From an uncultured Collinsella sp. (GTDB taxonomy: Bacteria; Actinomycetota; Coriobacteriia; Coriobacteriales; Coriobacteriaceae), in the NCBI GenBank assembly GCA_902494715.1, contig CABUUJ010000013.1:1-39561 (forward strand): a DNA stretch of 39,561 nt. Reading direction: 5' to 3'. The notes beneath the pieces were generated by a model. That model had not been told where the DNA came from. It saw only the letters and a list, made by a program, of their open reading frames with translations, and ran no database searches. Of this stretch, positions 33,808 through 39,561 are shown one piece after another. A program made the translations under genes and the position numbers. The stretch's first letter is position 1. Every line of letters starts with the position of its first letter.

Positions 33808-33936
33808 GGAATCCGGGGCGGGGGCGAACCCAGACGTTCGTCGCCGAGTTGTAGTTGGCATTGCCGTTGTTGTTGACGTAGCACACGTTGGACGCGGAGC
33901 CCGACGCAACGGAACGCAGCCACCAATTGTACCGAT
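33808..33936 (-). repeat. DGR template repeat (TR)
   Basis: This 129-bp sequence aligns to VR without gaps. It lies in the noncoding stretch between avd (24 bp away) and RT (203 bp away). Read in the VR frame it is rich in Asn codons (WWLRSVASGSASNVCY, then VNNNGNANYNSATN), as expected for a template tuned for adenine mutagenesis. Its 3' sense end has a 14-base run of only G and C (CGCCCCCGCCCCGG) before GATTCC, like the (G/C)14 tract of BPP-1. It has 24 adenines on the sense strand. Confidence 0.95.
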
Positions 33937-33959
33937 AAACAAGGCGCGACCGCCGTCCA

Positions 33960-34430
33960 TTATAGCGAACGCAGGCGCTCTAGCTCGGCCTCGGCCTCGG
34001 CTATGCGCTCCTCGGTGGACTTCTTGCCGGTGACGCGCACGTTCTTGCGCGCGCCCTTCAGCAGCCTGATCTCCTCCTCGACCATGGCCGCCAGCTCCTC
34101 GAAGCGGTTGGCGTTCACGGGCAGGCCGATATCCATGAGGCACTGCATGTCCAGCATAAGCTGCTCGCAGTCCGCTATGGCCAGCGTCAGGTAGCGTTTC
34201 CTCTCCAGCGCGTTGAACGAGCTGTTGGGATAGAAGCAGTCGGCGCGGTTGACGTTATACACGATGCTGCGCGCCGTCTCCACGGTCGGCACCGCGTTCA
34301 GCAGCCTGTAGGCCTTGGGCACTACTGAGGAGGACGCCATCAGCTTATTAACCTCCACGCGGATGGCGATGGCCTGTGTGAAGAACTTGTACTCGGACAC
34401 CTCGCGGTTGCGCTGGTAGACGCCACTCAC
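33960..34430 (-). CDS. avd: DGR accessory variability determinant
   Basis: This 156-residue helical protein matches the Avd type by size, position and composition: it binds RT and template RNA and is needed for mutagenic homing. It starts with GTG (34430), five bases after AGGAGG (34441-34436); the longer open frame to 34865 overlaps the target gene and the terminator. The body (VYQRNREVSEYKFFTQAIAI to QCLMDIGLPVNANRFEELAA) reads as the four-helix bundle of the family; the last 35 residues are a charged helix. The order target-avd-TR-RT supports the call. Confidence 0.88.
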   Translation of the reverse strand: MSGVYQRNREVSEYKFFTQAIAIRVEVNKLMASSSVVPKAYRLLNAVPTVETARSIVYNVNRADCFYPNSSFNALERKRYLTLAIADCEQLMLDMQCLMDIGLPVNANRFEELAAMVEEEIRLLKGARKNVRVTGKKSTEERIAEAEAELERLRSL

Positions 34431-34454
34431 GTGCACCTCCTGGGGAAACTGGCG

Positions 34455-34477
34455 AAAAAACGGCCCGCTTCGCGGGC
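34455..34477 (-). terminator. terminator after the DGR target gene
   Basis: On the minus strand the stem GCCCGC/GCGGGC with loop GAA (34477-34463) is followed by CG and six Ts (34460-34455). It would reduce readthrough from the tail operon into avd-TR-RT. Confidence 0.8.
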
Positions 34478-34480
34478 AGG

Positions 34481-34505
34481 AGGCGACCGCGCAAGGCGGT
34501 CGCCT
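34481..34505 (-). repeat. hairpin downstream of VR
   Basis: Perfect 10-bp arms AGGCGACCGC and GCGGTCGCCT flank a 5-base loop. It stands 40 bp after the VR end. In BPP-1 a hairpin or cruciform just after VR helps homing. This one is farther away and has a 5-base loop, so the same role is only inferred. Confidence 0.65.
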
Positions 34506-34533
34506 AAAAGCAGAGTATAGAGCACTCGGCTGG

Positions 34534-35445
34534 CTAGCCGACGAGGAAGCCGGGGCGGGGGCGAACCCAGACGTTCGTCGCCGAGTCGTAGCTGGCAGTG
34601 CCGTTGCTGCTGACGTAGCACACGTCGGACGCGGAGCCCGACGCAACGGAACGCAGCCACCAAACGTACCGATTTCCGTTGACTCGGTGCGCGGTATCGC
34701 GGAACAGGTCGAACTGGCAGTCGAAGCCCACGCTGTAGCCCTTGGTGCCCCACACTGGGCAGCCGTACACCTCCATCTCGGAGGGCGACCACACCTTGCC
34801 GATGTCCTGCCAGCTCCAGCTGTTGGAGTCGCTGAGCGCGCCGCTCGCGCTGTAACGCTCATCAAGCAGCACGCGCTGGGTGAGCAGGTACTTGGTCAGC
34901 CCCTCGGGCAGGCACGCCTCGAACAGCTTCTCCCACGCCTTGAGGTTGCTGTTCAGGTACGGGTTCTTCACGTCTGCGGTGCCCTGGTTGGTGTTCGCAG
35001 TGTTCCACATCAGGTAGCTGTCGTTGGCCACGCCGGTGACGGTCTTGGCCACGGCGACGGGCGCGGACGCGATGAACGCGATGTGGTGGCCCTTGGCGCT
35101 GTCGCCGCACTGGTAGTACGGGTCGAAGTGCGCAAGCAGGAAGCGCACGGACTGCTGGGCCGCCACGTTTGACGCGCTCACGAGCGGCACGTCGATGTAG
35201 TCGCCCACGCGCATGCCGCTGAAGTTCGCTGCCTGCACGCGCTTGTGCAGCGCATCGTAGATGGTGGCGGAGCCGGAGACCTCGCCCGCGAGAAGCGTTG
35301 CGAGCGACTGGCCCGGGTACTTGCCGATCAGGCCCTGTCGGTTGTACTCGGCGTTGTTGAGCGCCGTGGTGGCGTTGGTGCGGGCGGTGTCGTCTATCAT
35401 CTCGTAGTTGGTGCCGCCCACTGTGAGGATCTTAGCTTGAGCCAT
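34534..35445 (-). CDS. DGR target: variable phage receptor-binding/tail protein
   Basis: This 303-residue protein carries VR as its last 46 residues. The C-terminal half (from about 150, with WQDIGKVWSPSEMEVYGCPV, WWLRSVASGS and NVWVRPRPGF) resembles the C-type-lectin/sulfatase-modifying-like fold of DGR targets, recently grouped with DUF6273. The N-terminal part (MAQAKILTVGGTNYEMID) likely attaches to the tail; SGMRVGDYIDVPL is conserved in similar phage proteins. The ATG follows AGAAGGAAAC. VR ends 9 bases before the stop codon. It follows the coiled-coil tail protein in the operon, so it is probably the tip that binds the host surface. Confidence 0.9.
   Translation of the reverse strand: MAQAKILTVGGTNYEMIDDTARTNATTALNNAEYNRQGLIGKYPGQSLATLLAGEVSGSATIYDALHKRVQAANFSGMRVGDYIDVPLVSASNVAAQQSVRFLLAHFDPYYQCGDSAKGHHIAFIASAPVAVAKTVTGVANDSYLMWNTANTNQGTADVKNPYLNSNLKAWEKLFEACLPEGLTKYLLTQRVLLDERYSASGALSDSNSWSWQDIGKVWSPSEMEVYGCPVWGTKGYSVGFDCQFDLFRDTAHRVNGNRYVWWLRSVASGSASDVCYVSSNGTASYDSATNVWVRPRPGFLVG
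34545..34673 (-). repeat. DGR variable region (VR)
   Basis: VR differs from TR at 9 of 129 positions: 34549, 34587, 34592, 34598, 34607, 34610, 34626, 34664 and 34665. Every one faces a sense-strand adenine in TR. In the protein the changes are Asn to Val, Asp, Ser, Ser, Thr, Ser and Asp, plus one silent Gly change. Homology stops sharply at both ends. Confidence 0.96.
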
Positions 35446-35457
35446 TTCGTTTCCTTC

Positions 35458-36183
35458 TTAAATCAATGTGATGGTGTTGCCGCTTGCGGAGCATGTTGAG
35501 CCGAACGTTACGGTCACCCCGCTCGCCGATGCCTTTGAAGCCGGGCAGTAGACTGTTCCGCCCATGTATATGAACTGACCTGTCGAGTTCGCCAAAAGCG
35601 TTGCGAGCTTCGCGTTCTGGGCACGCAGCTCCGCGACGTCCGAGCTTCCTGCGCTGCCTTGCGCCACGGAGTTGGCGATCTGCAACGCCTGGTTCGCCGC
35701 TGCGTCCGCACGCGAAGCCGCGCCGTTCGCCGCAGAGGTCGCGTTGCTCGATGCCTGTTGGTCGGCGATATGCTCGTCATGGCGCTGGCTTTCGGCCTTT
35801 TTGCGTTCGATCTCGGCGTTCGATCGGCTCGTCTCGTTGTTCTGGCGCGTGGTTTCGGCATTCTTTCGCGCAGTTTCGTTGTCTTGACGTGTTGTCTCGG
35901 CGTTCTTGCGCGACGTCTCGTTGTTCTTGCGGGTTGTCTCGTTGTTGCCGCGCTCGGTCTCAGCCGTTTTCCGAGCGTTCTCGTTGGACACGCGCGTCTT
36001 CTCTGCCGCTTCGGCGCTTTCAGTCGCGGTGTTGCAGTTCGCCGCTGCCGTCTTGGCCTCTTCGGCGGCCTCCATCGATAGCGTCGACTCGATGCGGAAG
36101 ATCGAGCCGTCGGTGGTTCTGGCGCGGTCGATGTTGCCCGCATCGTTGAGCAGCAGCGCCGCGCCTTTGTTGGTATCTGCCAT
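35458..36183 (-). CDS. phage tail/fibre protein with coiled-coil repeat
   Basis: This 241-residue protein has a short N-terminal domain (MADTNKGAALLLNDAGNIDR), then a repetitive charged coiled coil (about 40-135) with units such as ARKNAETTRQNNETSR of about 14 residues, an Ala-rich helix, and a small C-terminal beta domain (GGTVYCPASKASASGVTVTF). It looks like a trimeric fibre shaft. The ATG follows AAAGGAGG. The gene stands directly before the DGR target, so it may be the shaft or adaptor that carries it. Confidence 0.78.
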   Translation of the reverse strand: MADTNKGAALLLNDAGNIDRARTTDGSIFRIESTLSMEAAEEAKTAAANCNTATESAEAAEKTRVSNENARKTAETERGNNETTRKNNETSRKNAETTRQDNETARKNAETTRQNNETSRSNAEIERKKAESQRHDEHIADQQASSNATSAANGAASRADAAANQALQIANSVAQGSAGSSDVAELRAQNAKLATLLANSTGQFIYMGGTVYCPASKASASGVTVTFGSTCSASGNTITLI

Positions 36184-36193
36184 CGCACCTCCT

Positions 36194-36436
36194 TTACTTA
36201 GCTAGCACGCCGATCACGATGGCGTGCGGGCCGATTGCCTGAATGATGCATCGGTCGCCTGCCTTGGCTCCCGAGCATGAGGTGGTGTACGGGAGCTTCA
36301 GGGATGCCCCCTTCACCGATACGGCCATGGTGGCTCCGGATACGGAATTCACCGTTCCGTAGCACGCCTGCTGGCCGGGAGGGTCGTTGGCGGTCGCATC
36401 GGCCATCGCGGCGCCGTATCGGCGCATGGCCGACAT
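36194..36436 (-). CDS. small phage baseplate-like protein (OB-like)
   Basis: This 80-residue protein has a beta-rich middle (GTVNSVSGATMAVSVKGASL) and ends AIGPHAIVIGVLAK. It resembles the OB-like domain of small baseplate/spike proteins and DUF2577-type genes. The ATG at 36436 lies four bases past the stop of the hub-like gene. The other in-frame ATG at residue 11 is possible. The role is inferred from position. Confidence 0.65.
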   Translation of the reverse strand: MSAMRRYGAAMADATANDPPGQQACYGTVNSVSGATMAVSVKGASLKLPYTTSCSGAKAGDRCIIQAIGPHAIVIGVLAK

Positions 36437-36440
36437 GAGT

Positions 36441-37526
36441 TCATCGCTCGTACCTCTTCACCTCCATCTCTATTGGGCACCCTCCCACGAGCGTGAGAGT
36501 CGCAGTCCTCACCGCGAACTTGCCGCTGATGCCGGCGCTTGCCCAATCGACCATCACGGCATCGCCGCACGCGATAGGCGCGTACGTCCGCTTGACCGTG
36601 ACTCTACGGATAGCGCTCTGCTGTGTTCGCAGCATCTCGTTAGCCTTGGCATCGGCGTTCCTCTGTCTCTCGGCATCGGTAGACCCATCGGGCAGGTCGC
36701 TGTAGCTGTACGTGGCCGTCTTGCGCCAACCGCGCGAAACCGTGGAGTAAGGGCTGCTCGGGTCTGAGTCGATGGCCGTGCCACGGTAGAAGGCGTCCTG
36801 CGTTTCGTAGTCGCAGTGCACCACGTTGGCGACGCCCGAGCGGTCAAGCTCGTCGACTACCTCGTTGATGAAGCGTGCGCCAGAGCCCTCTCGAAGGGTC
36901 ATGGAAACGGGCCTGTCCTGCGGCTCCCTATATCTGCGAAGTACGGGCCTTCCGTAGGCGTCCTCGTCGACGGCGCGGAAGCCCGCCACGTCGAGCAGCG
37001 CGTTGCACGCCGCCAGGCGCTTCGACAGTCTCATGTCGCCCGAATCGATTCCGAGCGTCCAATCCTGCGCCAGCTTGTAGTCGGAGCCGTCGGCGATCAC
37101 GTCAGCGAAGCCAGCCGCCTTGAGTAGCTTTACGACGTAGGGGACAACCACGGTTCCAGCCGCCACCGTGAATGGGGCATCGAATTCGTCCTCCGCAACC
37201 TCCGACAGCCTGCCCGACAGGCCTGCCGTGCCGGTTGAGTTGACGCCGCGCCTGGTCCTTTTCGGCGCTGAGACAACGAAAGTCCCCAGCGCCTCACTGA
37301 CTGACGCGCCACCGAAGTCGGCATCGAGGTACACCCGCAGCAGATCTGCCCCGATATCGAGCGCCCCGGAGTAATCGACCTGCCCTGTGGTGTAGTCCTT
37401 GTCCTGGTTGCGCTCAATGCACCCGCCGTTCTTTATGTTCGTGATTCTCTCGACCTCGTTGCCGCTTGCGCGGTCTACGCGCATGAAGCGGAACGAGGTG
37501 AGGAACGGTTTTCCCCAATCAGCCAT
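36441..37526 (-). CDS. phage baseplate hub/tail-lysin-like protein
   Basis: This 361-residue protein resembles the XkdQ/gp37-type hub or late-control-D-like proteins of long-tailed phages, with an N-terminal part (MADWGKPFLTSFRFMRVDRA) and a C-terminal domain ending GGCPIEMEVKRYER. WTLGIDSGDMRLSKRLAACN is typical. Its ATG overlaps the previous stop (ATGGCTGA, 8 bases). It probably forms part of the hub to which the fibre proteins encoded downstream attach. No enzyme motif is seen. Confidence 0.72.
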   Translation of the reverse strand: MADWGKPFLTSFRFMRVDRASGNEVERITNIKNGGCIERNQDKDYTTGQVDYSGALDIGADLLRVYLDADFGGASVSEALGTFVVSAPKRTRRGVNSTGTAGLSGRLSEVAEDEFDAPFTVAAGTVVVPYVVKLLKAAGFADVIADGSDYKLAQDWTLGIDSGDMRLSKRLAACNALLDVAGFRAVDEDAYGRPVLRRYREPQDRPVSMTLREGSGARFINEVVDELDRSGVANVVHCDYETQDAFYRGTAIDSDPSSPYSTVSRGWRKTATYSYSDLPDGSTDAERQRNADAKANEMLRTQQSAIRRVTVKRTYAPIACGDAVMVDWASAGISGKFAVRTATLTLVGGCPIEMEVKRYER

Positions 37527-39561
37527 TTATCGGCTCCTCGAAGACGTTGTGCGTGACGTTGGCCGAACCCTTCCAGATGCCTGCACCCTTCACAGACATG
37601 TCGAAGTCCATGGGGCCGTATGCGCGTTCGCCCGCATGTCCGCGCCACCATCCCCTCCACTGCTCGTCCATAATCCGTATGTACCTGTCGTGGCCGTCGC
37701 GCTTCATCTCCCATGAGAGCGAGGTCTTTTTGTTCAGCTCGTCGAGCATGTACGAAATGGGCAGGTCGCCGTTCTCGCCGCCATCGGCGAAGTGGTATGT
37801 CTCCACGGATCGCTGAGAGCTTGTCGAGTAGTCGCCGTTGTAGTCGAGCACGAGCACGGTCGATGCATCCTGGCCGAAGTTAAGCGCCATCCCGTGCGCG
37901 AACACGTTGGCATCGGTCACGGTCTGCGACGAGGTGCCGTTGTCGGCGTACCCGGTGACCTTGTACTCGTAGTCGGTGTTTAGCGGCGGCACGCGGTCGA
38001 TCGTCTCTTGGGAGTCAAGCACGCCGGATGCTATGACGGCATCGCCGCCGTACGCCACGCGCTCCACCGTGAAGGCGGAGCAGCGGGAGGCGTTGCCGAG
38101 CACCAGCGCGTCACCATCGACTGTGATCGTGCCTAGCATGGAAAGCTCATTGCTCACCTCGTCGACCGTCATGGGGCCTACGAGCGTGGTCTGCTCGATC
38201 TCGTATGACGAGAGGCCGTTGCGCACCTTCACGTGACACGCCAGCGCATCGTCGTACGACAGCGACACGTCTGGGATGGCCGGTTCCGCCCAGTGCGTCT
38301 TGAAGCGGCGCATGGCCGTCTTGGACAGGCCGGAGCCGCCCTTGACCGTGAGCATGAGCAGATAGTCGATGCCGTTGCGTATGGTGGCGTAGCTGCCGAA
38401 ACTCACTGGCTTCAGGTTCGTGACGTCTGCCGTGGCGACCGTCGCGCCGCCGACCTCTGCGAGCGTGAGCGTTGCCTGCGCGATGCCAGTTTCGTCGGTT
38501 GCGGCGACTTGCACCGTGAGCGGCACCGCATCGACGAGCATGCCGTCGGTAGCGGGGGAGGCGACCCAGCACTGCGGGTAGTCGGCGACCGTTATCGCCG
38601 CATAGCCAGACCAAGCGCCCCAATCGGCGTGCAGTCCCTTCGTGCGAACGCGAGCTTTCCAACTTCCCTTCGTGAGTGCGATCGATGCGCTTTTCTCGGT
38701 CGTGTACGACTTCGTTATCGTCTCGCTGCCGACGAGCTCAAGTTGCGCGGCGGACTGCGCCGAGCCGTCGGGGTGGTTGGGCACCCACGAGACGGATGCC
38801 GCCGACCCCGTTGGCACAACATGGTCGGCGGTGACCTTCGGTGCGAGAGGCGGCGTGATCGTGGTCACGGAATTCGATTCGACCCACGAAGACGTTAGGC
38901 TACCGCGCTTGGCCCTGACGCGGTAGACGATCGTGCCGGCAGGCGCGGAGGTGTCGTGCAGGTCTACCCATGCGGGGTCTTCGCCCTCGGTGGTGGTCGA
39001 GACCGCCGCCCACGTCTTCCCGTCGTCGCCTGATCGCTGAACATCCCATGCGCTGGCGTACCACCACGCCCCGTAGACGCGCAGCGTCACCTCGGACGCG
39101 CCGGCCTTGATGGCATCGATGCGCGAAGGTGCCGACGGAGTTGTGTACGTGGTTCCGCAGGACACGTGCGTGGAGTTGCCGCCAGGGCCGTGGGCGCAAA
39201 GGCGGTACTCGTACTTGTGGCCTGCGGTCGTCGAGTTGTCGGTGTAGTTGGTCACGTCCCACGAGACGTCGGCGATGTTCACCCATGAGCCGTCGTCGGT
39301 GCGGCGGTCTACGTACACGCCAGCCCAGGGGTACGCGCCGTCCATGCCCGTGTAGTCGACGTCCCACGCAATCTTGTGGGATGTGTCGGAAACGCGGGCC
39401 AGCTTCGGGTTCTTGGGAGGATGCGGTTGCGAGTATCCGCGCTGGGGAATCCAAGCGTACTCTGTTGCCCAGGCGTCTCCGCCGGCGCTGCCGTAGTAGT
39501 TGTTGTATGTCTTGCCATAGACGTGAATCTGCACGGAGCAGTTCCAGCCGCTGGCCCCGCG
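37519..39561 (-). CDS. phage tail protein with fibronectin III-like domains (5' end beyond window)
   Basis: At least 680 residues are present and the frame stays open to the window edge, so the start is outside; a GTG at 39534 is internal. The N-terminal part in the window has FN3-like repeats (PPKNPKLARV.., TPSAPSRIDAIKAGASEVTL, PPLAPKVTADH), then beta-rich domains, and a C-terminal part (ISYMLDELNKKTSLSWEMKR, DIRIMDEQWRGWW-like) as in distal tail/Dit-Tal proteins. It would mediate contact with the cell surface. The FN3 domains are typical of Gram-positive phage tails. Its stop overlaps the next start. Confidence 0.78.
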   Translation of the reverse strand, partial: RGASGWNCSVQIHVYGKTYNNYYGSAGGDAWATEYAWIPQRGYSQPHPPKNPKLARVSDTSHKIAWDVDYTGMDGAYPWAGVYVDRRTDDGSWVNIADVSWDVTNYTDNSTTAGHKYEYRLCAHGPGGNSTHVSCGTTYTTPSAPSRIDAIKAGASEVTLRVYGAWWYASAWDVQRSGDDGKTWAAVSTTTEGEDPAWVDLHDTSAPAGTIVYRVRAKRGSLTSSWVESNSVTTITPPLAPKVTADHVVPTGSAASVSWVPNHPDGSAQSAAQLELVGSETITKSYTTEKSASIALTKGSWKARVRTKGLHADWGAWSGYAAITVADYPQCWVASPATDGMLVDAVPLTVQVAATDETGIAQATLTLAEVGGATVATADVTNLKPVSFGSYATIRNGIDYLLMLTVKGGSGLSKTAMRRFKTHWAEPAIPDVSLSYDDALACHVKVRNGLSSYEIEQTTLVGPMTVDEVSNELSMLGTITVDGDALVLGNASRCSAFTVERVAYGGDAVIASGVLDSQETIDRVPPLNTDYEYKVTGYADNGTSSQTVTDANVFAHGMALNFGQDASTVLVLDYNGDYSTSSQRSVETYHFADGGENGDLPISYMLDELNKKTSLSWEMKRDGHDRYIRIMDEQWRGWWRGHAGERAYGPMDFDMSVKGAGIWKGSANVTHNVFEEPING

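Larger units (their letters stand above)
32381..34673 (-). other. diversity-generating retroelement cassette (VR, avd, TR, RT)
   Basis: In the direction of transcription the order is VR at the 3' end of the target gene, a terminator/hairpin pair, avd, TR and RT. This is the classic Bordetella phage BPP-1 order. All required parts are present and intact. TR and VR differ only at TR adenines. One target with one VR is seen in the window. Confidence 0.95.
29704..39561. mobile_element. prophage, tail and lysis modules (incomplete, runs off right edge)
   Basis: From about 29.8 kb to the window end every gene is on the minus strand and of phage type: tail/baseplate, a diversity-generating retroelement, XkdX-like, holin, endolysin. 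Genes are tightly packed with overlapping stops and starts. Head, packaging, replication and integrase genes are not in the window. The left limit near 29704 is inferred from the repeat with a tRNA-like CCA end. Confidence 0.85.

Overview
The window is GC-rich bacterial chromosome. From recalled similarity of its proteins, and from the mix of actinobacterial-type and Firmicutes-like genes, it most resembles the Coriobacteriia, probably Collinsella or a close relative. The taxon is an inference. The gene calls do not depend on it.

Host part, 1 to about 29.7 kb. It opens with a DUF4143-type ATPase whose mRNA leader is a 75-base near-perfect hairpin. Next come an AraC-type regulator divergent from a pair of ABC half-transporters (siderophore/metal-type layout), a DUF6110-like small membrane protein with a P1B-type metal ATPase that lacks the CPx motif, and the tmRNA gene ssrA. 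Beyond ssrA lies an odd repeat zone: copies of the ssrA T-arm, then a 62-bp tandem array of hairpins with compensatory changes. Housekeeping genes follow: a patatin-like lipase, rplM-rpsI, glmM, a glucose-type PTS IIA and nagB (amino-sugar metabolism), a 999-residue SARP/BTAD-type regulator, a YhbY RNA-binding protein, a methyltransferase, a PFL/DUF711 protein, a methionine operon on the minus strand (metF, a separate B12-synthase activation domain, and metH without that domain), and a divergent type III glutamine synthetase.

Prophage part, about 29.7 kb to the right edge. All genes are on the minus strand and the prophage runs off the window. Reading in the direction of transcription: an FN3-containing tail protein (cut by the window edge), a baseplate/hub-like protein, a small OB-like protein, a repetitive coiled-coil tail protein, a variable receptor-binding protein, Avd, a template repeat, a reverse transcriptase, a small tail protein, an XkdX-like protein, a TM/coiled-coil protein, a holin, an amidase endolysin and a 29-residue DUF3789-like protein. 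The boundary at about 29.7 kb carries tRNA-3'-end-like sequence (GGGGCACCA) followed by a terminator. This is what integration at a tRNA lying beyond the right edge would leave.

The standout is a complete diversity-generating retroelement (DGR) in the prophage tail module. The order is target gene with VR, then avd, TR and RT. VR (34545-34673) and TR (33808-33936) align without gaps over 129 bp with 9 differences. All 9 fall where the sense strand of TR has adenine, and 7 Asn codons are changed in the C-terminal C-type-lectin-like part of the target. The RT has YMDD and an altered DGR motif (LGSEPNQ, with Asn where Ser is usual). This system probably diversifies the phage's receptor binding.
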